Notes: generated by a model from the sequence alone, not told the origin. DNA of 64,000 nt from Pantoea sp. 1.19 (GCF_001922585.1 NZ_MRBS01000002.1:515622-579621), one strand, 5' to 3'; counted from the first letter of the stretch, positions 1-11,673 are shown. Made by a program: numbers and translations.

Positions 1-473
1 TAAGTCACCCGGTCGCCCGGCAGCCCAATCACCCGCTTGATGTAGTCGAGGCTGGGATCTTTCGGGTATTTAAATACCGCCACGTCGCCGCGCTTTGGAT
101 GGCCGGTTTCAATCAGCGTGGTCTGGGTTATCGGATCTTTAATGCCGTAGGCAAATTTCTCCACCAGAATAAAATCGCCAATCAGCAGCGTCGGCATCAT
201 TGAGCCGGAGGGAATCTGAAACGGCTCGTAGATAAACGAGCGCACCACAAACACCAGCGCCAGCACCGGGAAGACCGAGACCGCCGTCTCCGCCCAGCCC
301 GGCTGTTTGGCCACTTTCGCGAGGGTCGCTTCATCAATGGCATCACCGGTTTGTGCCTTAACCTCGGCCAGTTTCGCCCGGCGCGCCGGCGCCCATTTCA
401 ACTTATCAATACACCAGATAATCCCGGTTACCAGCGTAGCCAGCGCGAGGATCAGCGCAAACGTGTTAGCCAT
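1..473 (-). CDS. lepB: Signal peptidase I, N-terminal part (runs off window)
   Basis: Leader peptidase that cleaves signal peptides from exported proteins at the periplasmic face of the inner membrane. The visible 157 residues hold a first membrane helix (residues 3-22), a basic cytoplasmic loop, a second helix (about 64-80), the catalytic serine in IPSGSMMPT (Ser91) and the conserved YIKRVIGLPGD segment with the lysine general base near the window edge. The ATG is 14 bases after the lepA stop, so it is the second gene of a lepA-lepB operon, as in E. coli. The C-terminal half lies outside the window. Confidence 0.96.
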   Translation of the reverse strand, partial: MANTFALILALATLVTGIIWCIDKLKWAPARRAKLAEVKAQTGDAIDEATLAKVAKQPGWAETAVSVFPVLALVFVVRSFIYEPFQIPSGSMMPTLLIGDFILVEKFAYGIKDPITQTTLIETGHPKRGDVAVFKYPKDPSLDYIKRVIGLPGDRVT

Positions 474-487
474 TCTCTGTCCTTAAT

Positions 488-2287
<1,800 letters not shown>

Positions 2288-2492
2288 TTATATGAATAAT
2301 TTCGCATGTAGATTCGGGTTAATTGGCAGGGTGATCGGCATGCAGTTGAGTTGACGCCCTCCCCCCCGTTAATGAGCACGCAGTTTACACTGTTAGCGCC
2401 CGTCACGAAACAATTCGCGGGCGTTGCGGGCAACAATTTAGCGCGCCAGCAAAGCGGGCGATTGCCGCGCGCCGCGGCAGGCGACAGCGGAT

Positions 2493-2954
2493 TTAGCGAT
2501 CGGAGAGATCGACGCGCAGCGCGTCAGGCGGCAGGGTGACGCTGAGGATAACGGGCGCGAGGCGCTGACCAAAATGACCGGCGACGCCGCGGGCGAGAAT
2601 AAATCCGGCCACGCCGCCGAGCAGCGCGCCCGTGGCCGCCGCCAGATCGGAATGAAACAGCGCCTGAAACAGGCCGGCCACCAGAAACAGGCCTACCAGC
2701 GGCGCCAGATAGACCAGCATCGCTGATCCCAGCAGGCTGCTCTCGCGGATCCCCAACTCAACCCGCTGGCCCGGCTGCAGCGGCTGTTCGCTGCGCAGGG
2801 TCATCACGTGGGCATTTTTGGGGCCAAGCTTATTCAGCATCGCGCTGCCGCAGCCGCCCTTTGCCGAGCAGCTGTTGCAGGAGGTTTTACTCTCGGCGTG
2901 CACGGTCGCGACGCCATTGTGCCACGCCACGACCGTCGCCCATTCTTTGATCAT
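2493..2954 (-). CDS. rseC: SoxR-reducing system / sigma-E regulator RseC
   Basis: Inner-membrane protein of 153 residues (E. coli about 159). The N-terminal region carries the cysteine cluster CNSCSAKGGCG (Cys26, 29, 35), and two hydrophobic helices lie at about 75-92 and 103-122. In E. coli RseC has a minor positive effect on sigma-E and is linked with the Rsx SoxR-reducing system. Its ATG overlaps the rseB stop by four bases, indicating translational coupling in the rpoE-rseABC operon. Family identification rests on the cysteine motif, topology and synteny. Confidence 0.94.
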   Translation of the reverse strand: MIKEWATVVAWHNGVATVHAESKTSCNSCSAKGGCGSAMLNKLGPKNAHVMTLRSEQPLQPGQRVELGIRESSLLGSAMLVYLAPLVGLFLVAGLFQALFHSDLAAATGALLGGVAGFILARGVAGHFGQRLAPVILSVTLPPDALRVDLSDR

Positions 2955-3904
2955 CGGGATGCTCCCAGATTCACCGCATCGGCAATGCGCCGGGCGGTCA
3001 CCGGCGGCACTTCGCCGACCACGGTAATTTCGACATTATTGCGTACCACAGTTTGCACCGTGCGGCGTCCGGTACGCAACACCTGCGTCCGGCTGTTGCG
3101 GTCGGCAGCGCTGATGTTGATTGATACGCTAAACAGACCATCGGAAAACAGACGCGATTCCACCGGCTTATCCAGCGACGGGATCGTGCGGCGGCTTTGC
3201 GACACTTCGCTCATGCCGGCGGGTAGCCAGCCGGCTTTCCAGCTAAAGTTCACCGGCTTGCTGGCCGGCACCGACAGCGACGGCGGCAGTTTTGCCTTGC
3301 GTAATCCCTCCAGCAGGTTGCGCACCCCTTCGTCAACGGCAAAACTGACGACGCGGTACTGCTCCAGCGTCTCACCGTCGCGGTCCAGCAGGTCGACCCG
3401 CAGTGGCAGGCGCGTTTCGCTGTCGAGCCAGACGACGTAGCTGTAGCGGGTGCCGTCGCGCGCGACAATGCGAATCACTTCGCACAGCTGATCGGCAACC
3501 CGGGTGCGGCCAACCGGTACGAAGTCATAGCTGGCCGACAGGCGCTGAAAATCGGCATACACCAGCGACGGCAGCGAATCGACAATGTGACCACCGTTGA
3601 GGGTGAAGGGCTCCAGGCCCGGCTCAAAATAGCTGATGTCATCGCCGCGCTGCAGCACTTCGCGACGCGGGCCGTCCATCTGCAGCAGCTGGGCATACAC
3701 GGTATTGTCGATTACCGCGTGGCGGTAGCGCAGCGATTCGATGCCGAGGCGGCTGACGTTGATATAGGCGAGTTCATAATTGAGGGACTGGCTGGCCTGT
3801 TCCATCTGCTGCAGCAGCGCCCCGGAAGCAGTTTGCGCCGGGGCGGTAGAGGCAAAAAACAGGCCGCCAGCCAGCAGGCTGACGGCATACCAGGGTGATT
3901 TCAT
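2951..3904 (-). CDS. rseB: Periplasmic sigma-E regulator RseB
   Basis: Periplasmic protein of 317 residues that binds RseA and shields it from DegS cleavage until it senses mislocalised lipoproteins or LPS. A signal peptide (residues 1-23, cut after APA) precedes a large LolA-like domain and a smaller C-terminal domain, the MucB/RseB arrangement. The start codon shares one base with the rseA stop (TAATG) and the end overlaps rseC, so the three anti-sigma genes are translationally linked. Confidence 0.96.
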   Translation of the reverse strand: MKSPWYAVSLLAGGLFFASTAPAQTASGALLQQMEQASQSLNYELAYINVSRLGIESLRYRHAVIDNTVYAQLLQMDGPRREVLQRGDDISYFEPGLEPFTLNGGHIVDSLPSLVYADFQRLSASYDFVPVGRTRVADQLCEVIRIVARDGTRYSYVVWLDSETRLPLRVDLLDRDGETLEQYRVVSFAVDEGVRNLLEGLRKAKLPPSLSVPASKPVNFSWKAGWLPAGMSEVSQSRRTIPSLDKPVESRLFSDGLFSVSINISAADRNSRTQVLRTGRRTVQTVVRNNVEITVVGEVPPVTARRIADAVNLGASR

Positions 3905-4554
3905 TACGGCTGCTGCGCGCCCAGTGACTGGGTGCCCGGCACCTGAACGGCCGCCTGCTGCGCAGGGGCATTATTAAGCTGCAGCTGGTCGGCGTGCAGC
4001 CGGCGCTGCAGCTCATAGTCCTGCAGCATCGCGTTCACGCGGCGACGCTGTTCCTGAACCTGCTGAGGCGCATTATTCCAGGATTCGGCCGGTACGCCGA
4101 GGCTGACCGGTGACGCTTTGCCGTTAATCGGCAGCGTATTCAGCACCGGCATTTCGCTCTGCTGCGTCCCCGCTTCAGCACCGCTGGCATTATACTGCTG
4201 CACGCCGACGATCACCGCCAGGGAGACGCAGGCGGCAACGCCGACCTGCGTCATTTGCGCCGCCCACGGCCGCACTTTTTGCCAGAACGGCATCTGCTGC
4301 CGGCGCGACGGCGCGGGCTGCGATTCCGCCATCAGCGGCGTCACGGACGGTGTTGGCTCGCGCTCAATGGCAGCGGCGACCCGCGAAGCAATATCCACGT
4401 GTATCACCGGACCGAGATCGCCACGCAGCGTATCGCGAATGAGGTGATAACTTTCCCAACTGCGTTGCAATGTCGCGTCCTGGCTCAGATCGGCCAGCAG
4501 CGCATTGTCCAGGGATTCACCGTCCATTAAAGCGGAAAGTTGTTCTTTCTGCAT
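3904..4554 (-). CDS. rseA: Anti-sigma-E factor RseA
   Basis: Single-pass inner-membrane anti-sigma factor of 216 residues. The N-terminal cytoplasmic domain begins with the conserved MQKEQLSALMDGE and would clamp RpoE. A membrane helix is at about residues 100-119, and a periplasmic tail (about 120-216, Gln/Ala-rich) binds RseB. DegS and RseP cleavage releases RpoE in the known E. coli pathway. It starts 30 bases after the rpoE stop and is cotranscribed with it. Confidence 0.96.
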   Translation of the reverse strand: MQKEQLSALMDGESLDNALLADLSQDATLQRSWESYHLIRDTLRGDLGPVIHVDIASRVAAAIEREPTPSVTPLMAESQPAPSRRQQMPFWQKVRPWAAQMTQVGVAACVSLAVIVGVQQYNASGAEAGTQQSEMPVLNTLPINGKASPVSLGVPAESWNNAPQQVQEQRRRVNAMLQDYELQRRLHADQLQLNNAPAQQAAVQVPGTQSLGAQQP

Positions 4555-4584
4555 GCCTCAGTACCCTTCCTGTGCCCGCTATCA

Positions 4585-5160
4585 CTAACGTTGGATGAGC
4601 GGTTGAACTTTATTATCGATAGCCTCGCGCGCCCGAAAAATACGGGAACGCACCGTACCGACCGGGCAATCCATGATGGCGGCTATCTCTTCATAGCTTA
4701 AACCATCCAACTCCCGCAGGGTAATTGCCATACGTAAATCTTCCGGGAGCGATTCAATGGTACGAAAAACTATCTGTTTCAACTCTTCTGACAACATCAA
4801 GTTCTCAGGGTTCGAAATTTCTTTCAGTGCGCCCGCACTTTCAAAGTTTTCCGCGTCGTTAGCATCCACGTCGCTGGAGGGCGGCCGACGTCCCTGCGCC
4901 ACCAGATAATTTTTAGCGGTATTCACCGCAATACGATACAGCCAGGTGTAAAACGCGCTGTCACCGCGGAACGACTCCAGTGCCCGGTAGGCCTTAATGA
5001 AGGACTCCTGCACCACGTCCGGTACGTCTCCCGAAGGGACATAGCGGGAGACCAGACTCGCCACCTTGTGCTGGTAGCGCACGACCAGCAGGTTAAAGGC
5101 TTTTTGATCGCCTTTTTGTACCCGTTCTACGAGGACCTGATCCGTTATTTGCTCGCTCAT
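4585..5160 (-). CDS. rpoE: RNA polymerase sigma factor sigma-E (RpoE)
   Basis: Extracytoplasmic-function sigma factor of 191 residues, nearly identical to E. coli RpoE. It directs transcription of envelope-stress genes. Region 2 (AFYTWLYRIAVNTAKNYL) and the region 4 helix-turn-helix (LSYEEIAAIMDCPVGTVRSR) are intact. I chose the ATG of MSEQITDQ at 5160 rather than the longer open frame, because it matches the family start and forms an ATGA overlap with the upstream leader ORF. The sigma-E-type promoter at 5243-5270 indicates autoregulation. Confidence 0.98.
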   Translation of the reverse strand: MSEQITDQVLVERVQKGDQKAFNLLVVRYQHKVASLVSRYVPSGDVPDVVQESFIKAYRALESFRGDSAFYTWLYRIAVNTAKNYLVAQGRRPPSSDVDANDAENFESAGALKEISNPENLMLSEELKQIVFRTIESLPEDLRMAITLRELDGLSYEEIAAIMDCPVGTVRSRIFRAREAIDNKVQPLIQR

Positions 5161-5306
5161 CCGAGGTAATATCTCCCCCAATCCAATTCCACATGCGGGT
5201 GTTGCACACCGTCAGACAACGGTTTAACGAGCAAGCACTGCGTTAGAGTGTGCGACACCGCGGAAGTTCCCGCCCGTGTGAAATGATGCTTTTTCAGTAT
5301 TTTCAT
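5157..5306 (-). CDS. rseD: RseD-like leader peptide upstream of rpoE
   Basis: Small ORF of 49 residues (start at MKILKKHHFTRAG) that ends in a TGA overlapping the rpoE ATG (ATGA). Its place and coupling match RseD, the leader peptide reported upstream of E. coli rpoE whose translation affects rpoE expression. I assign it by position and overlap, not by sequence recall. The start is uncertain: an in-frame ATG at 5345 would give 62 residues. The sigma-E promoter lies inside it, so only transcripts from upstream promoters could translate it. Confidence 0.6.
   Translation of the reverse strand: MKILKKHHFTRAGTSAVSHTLTQCLLVKPLSDGVQHPHVELDWGRYYLG
5243..5270 (-). promoter_or_regulatory. Sigma-E promoter of the rpoE operon
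   Basis: On the minus strand GGAACTT (5264-5270) is followed after exactly 16 bases by TCTAA (5243-5247), the full sigma-E consensus and the same elements as the autoregulated E. coli rpoE promoter. Transcription should begin near 5236, downstream of the rseD start. Confidence 0.88.
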
Positions 5307-5619
5307 GTGCTTCTCGCCACGCGTTTTTATCAGTTTGGACGACAAGCGCCATAAAATCCCCCTTCCCTACGTCAGCAGCCAGCCCGGCGCATCAGGACGC
5401 TGGCAGAGTAACGCATGAGCAGGGCTTTTTCATCTTTAAATCCGGCCGCCAGTCATTTGTTATTCATCGTAAACCCATCGCCACCGGCGGCGTGCGTCCG
5501 CGCGCGTCGGGCGCAGCCGAAGACGGGCCCCCCTGACGCACGCCACGGCGCTAAAAGCGCTTGGCAACGGCGGGAAAACCGGTATGCTCAGGGAATAACC
5601 TGTTTAGTAAATTAAACAA
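5307..5619. other. Intergenic region between divergent rseD-rpoE and nadB
   Basis: No gene is recognised. It must contain the upstream (sigma-70-type) rpoE operon promoters on the minus strand and the nadB promoter on the plus strand. The only clear site is the NadR box at its right end. Confidence 0.6.
5601..5618 (+). promoter_or_regulatory. NadR box overlapping nadB translation start
   Basis: TGTTTAGTAAATTAAACA is a perfect match to the NadR operator TGTTTA-N6-TAAACA. It ends one base before the nadB ATG, so NadR bound here could block transcription of nadB when NAD is plentiful. The site also occupies the ribosome-binding region, which has no strong Shine-Dalgarno. Confidence 0.85.
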
Positions 5620-7242
5620 ATGACCACACCCTCTGAATACGTCTGTGATGTACTGATTATTGGCAGCGGCGCCGCCGGGCTCTCGCTGGCGCTGCGCCTG
5701 GCCGAACAGCAGCAGCAGGTGCTGGTGCTGAGTAAAGGGCCGGTGAGTGAAGGTGCCACCCTCTACGCCCAGGGGGGAATCGCCGCCGTCTTTGACGAAA
5801 CCGACAGCATCGAGTCGCACATTGAAGACACGCTGGTCGCCGGCGCCGGACTCTGCGATCGCGACGCGGTGGCGTTTATTGCCCAAAACGCCCGCCACTG
5901 CGTGCAGTGGCTGATCGACAGCGGCGTACGCTTTGATACCGCGCCGGAGCCTCAGGATCCGGGGCGCTATCATCTGACCCGCGAAGGCGGCCACAGCCAC
6001 CGGCGTATTCTGCACAGCGCCGATGCTACCGGCCGCGCGGTCGAGACCACGCTGGTCGGTCAGGCGCATCGCCATGCCAACATTCGCATTCTGGAGCGCT
6101 GCAACGCGGTGGACCTGATGCTGTCCGACAAGCTTGGCCTGCCCGGTGAGCGGCGGGTGGTGGGCGCGTGGATCTGGCACCGCGATCGGGAGCAGGTGGA
6201 GCGCTGCCGCGCGCGCAGCGTGGTGCTGGCCACCGGCGGCGCGGCCAGGGTTTATCAATACTCCACCAATCCCGACGTGGCCTCCGGCGACGGCATTGCG
6301 ATGGCGTGGCGCGCCGGCTGTCGCGTCGCCAATCTTGAGTTCAATCAGTTTCACCCTACCTGCCTGTATCATCCCGACGCGCGCAATTTTTTGCTGACCG
6401 AAGCCCTGCGCGGCGAAGGGGCGCACCTGCTGCGCCCCGACGGCACGCGCTTTATGCCGGAGATTGACCCGCGCGGCGAGCTGGCACCGCGGGATATTGT
6501 CGCCCGCGCCATCGACCATGAAATGAAGCGGCTGGGGGCCGACTGCATGTGGCTCGATATCAGCCACCGGCCGGCGGCGTTTATCCGCCAGCATTTTCCC
6601 ACCCTCTGCCAGAAGCTGGCGGGGTGGGGATTTGATCTCACCCGCCAGCCGATTCCAGTCGTCCCGGCGGCCCACTACACCTGCGGCGGCGTGATGGTCA
6701 ATCAGCGCGGCGAAACCGATATCAGCGGGCTGTACGCCATCGGTGAGGTGAGCTATACCGGGCTGCACGGCGCCAACCGGCTGGCGTCGAATTCACTGCT
6801 TGAGTGCGTGGTGTATGGCTGGTCAGCGGCGGAATCGATCCTGCAGACCCACGCCGGACGGACGCTGGTCGACGCGGTACCGGCGTGGGACGACAGTCGG
6901 GTCGATAACGCAGACGAGCGGGTGGTTATTCAGCATAACTGGCATGAGCTGCGGCTGCTGATGTGGGATTATATGGGGATCGTGCGCACTACCCGGCGGC
7001 TGGAGCGGGCGCTGCGGCGCATCACCCTGCTGCAGCAGGAGATCGATGAGTACTACGCCCAATTTCGCCTGTCGAATCATCTGCTGGAGCTGCGCAACCT
7101 GGTGCAGGTCGCGGAGCTGATGGTGCGCTGCGCCATGGCGCGTAAAGAGAGCCGCGGCCTGCACTTTACGCTGGACTACCCGCAGACGCTGGCGGCGGCG
7201 CGTCCGACCATTCTGCGGCCGGGCGCGCTGCCCGTTACATAA
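5620..7242 (+). CDS. nadB: L-aspartate oxidase
   Basis: FAD enzyme that oxidises L-aspartate to iminoaspartate, the first step of de novo NAD synthesis, in partnership with NadA. It has 540 residues, as in E. coli. The dinucleotide-binding motif [11 protein letters not shown] starts near residue 16. The active-site segment [13 protein letters not shown] and the capping domain of the succinate dehydrogenase/fumarate reductase flavoprotein family ([13 protein letters not shown]) are present. It is divergent from rpoE and preceded by a perfect NadR box. Its 3' end overlaps the convergent trmN by eight bases. Confidence 0.98.
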   Translation: MTTPSEYVCDVLIIGSGAAGLSLALRLAEQQQQVLVLSKGPVSEGATLYAQGGIAAVFDETDSIESHIEDTLVAGAGLCDRDAVAFIAQNARHCVQWLIDSGVRFDTAPEPQDPGRYHLTREGGHSHRRILHSADATGRAVETTLVGQAHRHANIRILERCNAVDLMLSDKLGLPGERRVVGAWIWHRDREQVERCRARSVVLATGGAARVYQYSTNPDVASGDGIAMAWRAGCRVANLEFNQFHPTCLYHPDARNFLLTEALRGEGAHLLRPDGTRFMPEIDPRGELAPRDIVARAIDHEMKRLGADCMWLDISHRPAAFIRQHFPTLCQKLAGWGFDLTRQPIPVVPAAHYTCGGVMVNQRGETDISGLYAIGEVSYTGLHGANRLASNSLLECVVYGWSAAESILQTHAGRTLVDAVPAWDDSRVDNADERVVIQHNWHELRLLMWDYMGIVRTTRRLERALRRITLLQQEIDEYYAQFRLSNHLLELRNLVQVAELMVRCAMARKESRGLHFTLDYPQTLAAARPTILRPGALPVT

Positions 7243-7978
7243 ACAGGTAAAAGTCGCGGGTCAGGCTGCAAAACGCCTCGGAGTAGCGCTGGTCATCGCC
7301 GCGAATCACCATTCGCCCGGACAGCGCTTCACCCGGCGTGGGCGACAGCATCAGCAGGACGCGGTGCGGCAGGCGCATCGCGTTATCGGCCACGTCCATC
7401 CGATCGCGCAGGTACCAGCCGCGCGCCTCTGCCTCGGCGATAAACTGCGTCCCCTCGCTTTCCGGCAGCACCACGCACAGCGCCCCCGCCTCGCCAATCA
7501 GCGCCTCAGCGCACGCCAGCAGAGTCGGATGGTCCAGATCACCGGTCGCGCGGGCGCTGTCGCGCGCCGCCGTGGCGCAGGCAACACCGGGGGCGAACCA
7601 CGGCGGATTGCTGACGATCAGGTCATAGCGGACGGTGCTGTCGCGGGCCACCTCCTGAATGCTGGCCTGACGCACCCGCACCCGCGCCGCCCAGGGCGAC
7701 GCCGCCGCGTTATCCGCCGCCTGCGCCGCGGCCGCGGCGTCGCGCTCCACGGCATCGATCTGCACGTGATCGGCCGTGCGCTGCGCCAGCATCAGCGCGA
7801 GAATGCCGCTGCCGCTGCCGATATCCAGCACGCGGGTCGCGCCGGCCACCGGCGTCCAGGCCCCGAGCAAAATGGCATCGGTGCCCACCTTCATCGCGCA
7901 GCGATCGTGGGCGATAAAAAATTGTTTAAACGTAAAACCGTTGCGTTGCAGCGCCGTACGCCGCGCATCCTTCATCAT
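7235..7978 (-). CDS. trmN: tRNA1(Val) (adenine(37)-N6)-methyltransferase
   Basis: SAM-dependent methyltransferase (YfiC/TrmN6 family) modifying A37 of tRNA-Val. From the ATG at 7978 it has 247 residues and keeps the family opening [12 protein letters not shown]. It also has the SAM-binding motif [13 protein letters not shown] and the NPPW catalytic motif (NPPY in many relatives), and ends in FYLFM. The longer open frame adds 64 low-quality residues. The chosen start has GGGAAGA about seven bases upstream, and a second ATG follows directly. It is convergent with nadB. Confidence 0.93.
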   Translation of the reverse strand: MMKDARRTALQRNGFTFKQFFIAHDRCAMKVGTDAILLGAWTPVAGATRVLDIGSGSGILALMLAQRTADHVQIDAVERDAAAAAQAADNAAASPWAARVRVRQASIQEVARDSTVRYDLIVSNPPWFAPGVACATAARDSARATGDLDHPTLLACAEALIGEAGALCVVLPESEGTQFIAEAEARGWYLRDRMDVADNAMRLPHRVLLMLSPTPGEALSGRMVIRGDDQRYSEAFCSLTRDFYLFM

Positions 7979-8206
7979 TGCCGCATCTTCCCGTCCACAT
8001 GTCGCGCCAGTGTAGCCGGAATCACGGTGCGGATGAAGATGGCGCGACGGCGGCGGCGGATAAAAGAGCGCTGACCGGTGACGCGCAGTGAAAAAGCAGG
8101 GTATGATCCCCCCACCCGCCGCCGGCGCTTCACGCGCTTTCTGCGACAAACAGGTGAAGATTATCGGCAATCTGTCTATAATCGGCGCCCCAATCTGAGG
8201 TAGACC

Positions 8207-9538
8207 ATGACTGTAACCACGTTTTCCGAACTCGAACTCGATGAGAGCCTGCTCAATGCCCTGCAGGATAAGGGCTTCTCACGCCCAACCGCCATCCAGG
8301 CTGCGGCCATTCCGCCCGCGCTGGAGGGACGTGATGTACTGGGCTCCGCCCCCACCGGCACCGGAAAAACGGCGGCTTACCTGTTGCCCGCGCTGCAGCA
8401 CCTGATCGACTTCCCGCGTAAAAAATCCGGCCCGCCGCGCATTCTGATCCTGACCCCGACGCGCGAGCTGGCGATGCAGGTGGCGGATCAGGCGCGCGAG
8501 CTGGCAAAACATACGCACCTCGACGTTGCCACCATCACCGGCGGCGTTGCTTACATGAACCACGCGGAAGTGTTCAGCGACAATCAGGATATTGTCGTGG
8601 CCACCACCGGGCGGCTGCTGCAATACATTAAAGAAGAGAACTTTGACTGCCGGGCGGTCGAAACCCTGATTCTGGATGAAGCCGACCGCATGCTGGACAT
8701 GGGCTTTGCGCAGGATATCGAAACTATCGCTGCCGAAACCCGCTGGCGCAAGCAGACGCTGCTCTACTCCGCCACGCTGGAGGGCGAAGCGATTAAAAAC
8801 TTCGCCGAGCGTCTGCTAAACGATCCGATCGAGATTGAAGCCGATCCCAGCCGCCGCGAACGCAAAAAAATCCTGCAGTGGTACTATCGCGCCGACGATG
8901 TGAAGCACAAAACGGCGCTGCTGGTGCACCTGCTAAAGCAGCCGGAAGTGACCCGCGCGGTGGTGTTTGTACGCAAACGCGAGCGGGTGCATGAGCTGTG
9001 CGGCTGGCTGCGCGAAGCGGGCATCAGCAACAGCTACCTGGAAGGGGAGATGGTGCAGGCGAAGCGTAACGAAGCGCTGAAGCGTCTGGTTGACGGCCGC
9101 TGTAACGTACTGGTGGCCACCGACGTGGCCGCCCGCGGCATCGACATTGACGATGTCAGCCACGTCTTCAACTTTGATATGCCGCGCACCGCCGACACCT
9201 ATCTGCACCGCATCGGTCGTACCGGGCGCGCCGGTAAAAAGGGCATCGCCATCTCGCTGGTTGAAGCGCACGACCATCTGCTGCTGGAAAAAGTGGGCCG
9301 CTACGTCAACGAGCCGCTGAAAGTCCGCACCGTCGACGAGCTGCGTCCGGCCACGCGCGCACCAAGCGGTAAGCTGAAGGGTAAACCGTCGAAAAAAGTG
9401 CAGGCGAAGCGTAAAGAGAAGAAAGAGAAAGACGCGGAGAAGCCGCGGGTGAAAAAACGCCATCGCGACACCAAGAATATTGGGAAGCGACGCACGCCCG
9501 CCGCGGCGGCAATCGGCAAAACCGACGCTGCTGAATAA
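8207..9538 (+). CDS. srmB: ATP-dependent RNA helicase SrmB (DEAD-box)
   Basis: DEAD-box helicase that helps assemble the 50S ribosomal subunit. It has 443 residues (E. coli 444). Walker [16 protein letters not shown]-type motif [18 protein letters not shown] motif III and [10 protein letters not shown] motif VI are all present. The C-terminal 70 residues are strongly basic ([13 protein letters not shown]), as in other SrmB proteins, and probably bind rRNA. A strong intrinsic terminator follows. Confidence 0.97.
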   Translation: MTVTTFSELELDESLLNALQDKGFSRPTAIQAAAIPPALEGRDVLGSAPTGTGKTAAYLLPALQHLIDFPRKKSGPPRILILTPTRELAMQVADQARELAKHTHLDVATITGGVAYMNHAEVFSDNQDIVVATTGRLLQYIKEENFDCRAVETLILDEADRMLDMGFAQDIETIAAETRWRKQTLLYSATLEGEAIKNFAERLLNDPIEIEADPSRRERKKILQWYYRADDVKHKTALLVHLLKQPEVTRAVVFVRKRERVHELCGWLREAGISNSYLEGEMVQAKRNEALKRLVDGRCNVLVATDVAARGIDIDDVSHVFNFDMPRTADTYLHRIGRTGRAGKKGIAISLVEAHDHLLLEKVGRYVNEPLKVRTVDELRPATRAPSGKLKGKPSKKVQAKRKEKKEKDAEKPRVKKRHRDTKNIGKRRTPAAAAIGKTDAAE

Positions 9539-9556
9539 TTGCACCGCCAACCATCA

Positions 9557-9583
9557 AACCGCCGACCTTCGGCGGTTTTTTTT
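9557..9583 (+). terminator. Intrinsic terminator after srmB
   Basis: AACCGCCG-ACCTT-CGGCGGTT forms an eight-base-pair stem with a five-base loop, followed by eight T residues. Confidence 0.92.
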
Positions 9584-9717
9584 CGCCTGACAGGCCGTAA
9601 TGCGGCCGTTTCACGCCGCGGCGCGCGCAGGCGTGCCAAAAATCGCGCTTAGCCGCGCGGCGCCTCTCGGTTTATACCGCTAATTTATTGAATTCATACT
9701 TAAAATAATATCAGACG

Positions 9718-9744
9718 GCACGGGTAACTTTTCAGCACCCGTGC
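9718..9744 (-). terminator. Probable terminator after grcA
   Basis: GCACGGGT and ACCCGTGC form an eight-base-pair stem 16 bases beyond the grcA stop on the minus strand. The U-tract is poor, so it may be Rho-assisted. Confidence 0.45.
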
Positions 9745-9759
9745 AAACTGTCGCGAAGA

Positions 9760-10143
9760 TTACAGGCTGTCGGTAAACGTGCGGGTAATGACATCGCGCT
9801 GCTGTTCCGGGGTCAGCGCATTGAAACGTACCGCATAGCCGGACACGCGAATGGTCAGCTGCGGATAGCGATCCGGGTGCGCCACCGCGTCCTCCAGCGT
9901 TTCGCGCGTCAGCACGTTAACGTTAAGGTGCTGGCCGCCCTCGACCCGCACCTGCGGGACTGATTCGACAGGAACATCGCGAAAGCGAAAGTCCCCCAGC
10001 TCGCGCAGCGGTACTATCTGATCGTCCGCATAGCCAGCGCAGGCGCACAGGCAGCGCGCCTCGCCGCGTTCGTCATCCAGGAGCCAAAACGAGTTGTTCA
10101 GCGCACGGTTGCTGGCTTGCGTAATTTGAATGCCGGTCATCAT
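9760..10143 (-). CDS. grcA: Autonomous glycyl radical cofactor GrcA
   Basis: Small replacement glycyl-radical subunit (127 residues) that restores activity to oxygen-damaged pyruvate formate-lyase. The C-terminal block QHLNVNVL...[10 protein letters not shown] matches the PFL glycyl-radical domain; the radical glycine is Gly102. I start at the first of two adjacent ATGs (10143), which matches E. coli length and has GGGAGG about eight bases upstream. An FNR-like box 91 bases upstream fits its known anaerobic induction. The N-terminal half is more diverged (several extra Cys residues) than the C-terminal half. Confidence 0.95.
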   Translation of the reverse strand: MMTGIQITQASNRALNNSFWLLDDERGEARCLCACAGYADDQIVPLRELGDFRFRDVPVESVPQVRVEGGQHLNVNVLTRETLEDAVAHPDRYPQLTIRVSGYAVRFNALTPEQQRDVITRTFTDSL

Positions 10144-10227
10144 GAATATCGCCTCCCAGGCGGATGTCACCCGCAGGTGAAGAAAAAGGATCGCCTACAG
10201 GTATACGCCGACTGGCCCACGGGGGCG

Positions 10228-10241
10228 TTGATGTAGGTCAA
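10228..10241 (-). promoter_or_regulatory. FNR-like box upstream of grcA
   Basis: TTGATGTAGGTCAA differs from the FNR consensus TTGAT-N4-ATCAA at one base. A TATACC -10-like element at 10200-10205 would place the start near 10193, putting the box at about -41.5, the usual class II position. Confidence 0.6.
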
Positions 10242-10315
10242 TAAAGCACCGCGGAGGTGATCCGCCAGCGCTTCCACGCTAAGCTAGCGGCACGGACATT
10301 CATCAGGAGGCGTTC

Positions 10316-10996
10316 ATGGGCAGCGCAATCACCTGGCACGACGTGCTGGCAGAGGAAAAAACCCAACCCTATTTTATCGATACCCTACAGGCGGTGGCGC
10401 GCGAGCGCGAGGCGGGAAAAACCGTCTATCCGCCGGCCGCAGCGGTCTTTAACGCCTTCCGGCTGACCGAACTGGCGGATATCAAGGTGGTGATCCTCGG
10501 GCAGGATCCCTATCACGGGCCGGATCAGGCCCACGGGCTGGCGTTTTCGGTACTGCCGGGGGTCGCCACGCCGCCGTCGCTGCTGAATATGTACAAAGAG
10601 CTGGAGCAGGATATTCCCGGATTTCAGCGCCCGGCTCACGGCTGCCTGGAGAGCTGGGCACGCCAGGGCGTGATGCTGCTGAACACGGTATTAACGGTGG
10701 AGCGCGGTCAGGCGCATTCGCACGCCAGGCTGGGGTGGGAAACCTTTACCGATCGGGTGATTGCCGCCATAAATGCGCAGCGTGAAGGGGTGGTATTTTT
10801 ACTCTGGGGCGCCCATGCGCAGCGTAAAGGGGCGATTATCGATCGCAAGCGGCACCACGTCCTGCAGGCGCCGCATCCGTCACCGCTGTCGGCGCACCGC
10901 GGCTTTTTTGGCTGCCGTCACTTCTCGCAGGCCAACGCGCTGCTGGTGCAGCAGGGGCTGACGCCTATCGACTGGCAGCCGGTGCTGCCGACCTGA
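10316..10996 (+). CDS. ung: Uracil-DNA glycosylase
   Basis: Family 1 uracil-DNA glycosylase, removing uracil from DNA to start base-excision repair. It has 226 residues. The catalytic water-activating motif [18 protein letters not shown], the uracil-binding region [10 protein letters not shown] and the DNA-intercalation loop [18 protein letters not shown] are all intact. The ATG has AGGAGG seven bases upstream. It is convergent with grpE, separated by a 13-base-pair palindrome. Confidence 0.98.
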   Translation: MGSAITWHDVLAEEKTQPYFIDTLQAVAREREAGKTVYPPAAAVFNAFRLTELADIKVVILGQDPYHGPDQAHGLAFSVLPGVATPPSLLNMYKELEQDIPGFQRPAHGCLESWARQGVMLLNTVLTVERGQAHSHARLGWETFTDRVIAAINAQREGVVFLLWGAHAQRKGAIIDRKRHHVLQAPHPSPLSAHRGFFGCRHFSQANALLVQQGLTPIDWQPVLPT

Positions 10997-11003
10997 GGCG
11001 CAG

Positions 11004-11035
11004 TGCCGGCGGGCCACCGTGATGGCCCGCCGGCA
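11004..11035. terminator. Bidirectional hairpin between convergent ung and grpE
   Basis: TGCCGGCGGGCCA and its exact complement flank a six-base loop, forming a perfect 13-base-pair stem just after ung and 8 bases after the grpE stop. No U-tract follows on either strand, so termination efficiency is uncertain. Confidence 0.6.
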
Positions 11036-11043
11036 ACGGTACG

Positions 11044-11628
11044 TCAGCCTTTGGCCTTCGACACCGCCACCATCGCCGGGCGCAGCAGGCGACCGTTCAG
11101 GGTATAGCCGCGCTGCATCACCATCAGCACGTGGTTAGGCGCCACCTCATCAGACTCCATCATCGACATCGCCTGGTGCAGATCCGGATTGAACGGCACG
11201 TGCGTATCGCCAACTACTTCGACACCAAACTTGCGCACGGCATCCAGCAGCGATTTCAGGGTCAGCTCGATCCCTTCCAGCATCGGCTTCAGGGTCGTGT
11301 TCTCTTTGTCAGCCACTTCCATCGCCCGCTCGAGGCTGTCGATCACCGGCAGCAATTCGTTGGCGAACTTCTCCAGCGCAAACTTGTGCGCTTTCTCGAC
11401 GTCCAGTTCGCTGCGGCGACGGATGTTTTCGATTTCTGCCTGGGCACGCAGCTGCGCATCGCGCACGCCGTTATTGGCCACGCTGAGCTCGGCTTCCAGT
11501 TCGGCGATGCGCTGATCGCGCGGATCGCTCTCGCCGGCCGCCTGTTCGGTGGCCTCGGCGTCCTGCGCCTGCTGCTCCATGTCGTCGGTCACGTGCTCGT
11601 TTGGGGTCTGCTGTTCTTTACTGCTCAT
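11044..11628 (-). CDS. grpE: Nucleotide exchange factor GrpE
   Basis: Cochaperone of DnaK that exchanges ADP for ATP, 194 residues. The acidic N-terminus leads into a long coiled coil (about residues 45-100), followed by the four-helix and beta-wing domain ending [12 protein letters not shown], all typical. A consensus heat-shock promoter lies about 50 bases upstream. In E. coli grpE also lies next to, and is divergent from, nadK; but its convergent neighbour there is not ung. Confidence 0.97.
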   Translation of the reverse strand: MSSKEQQTPNEHVTDDMEQQAQDAEATEQAAGESDPRDQRIAELEAELSVANNGVRDAQLRAQAEIENIRRRSELDVEKAHKFALEKFANELLPVIDSLERAMEVADKENTTLKPMLEGIELTLKSLLDAVRKFGVEVVGDTHVPFNPDLHQAMSMMESDEVAPNHVLMVMQRGYTLNGRLLRPAMVAVSKAKG

Positions 11629-11673
11629 GAAAATCTCCGCGTTTTACACATTCATCTCGCCAGTTGGATTATT

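Noticed and set aside
5551..6768. 405-residue open frame opposite nadB
   Set aside because: Fully antisense to nadB with His/Gln/Ala-rich shadow composition and no motif.
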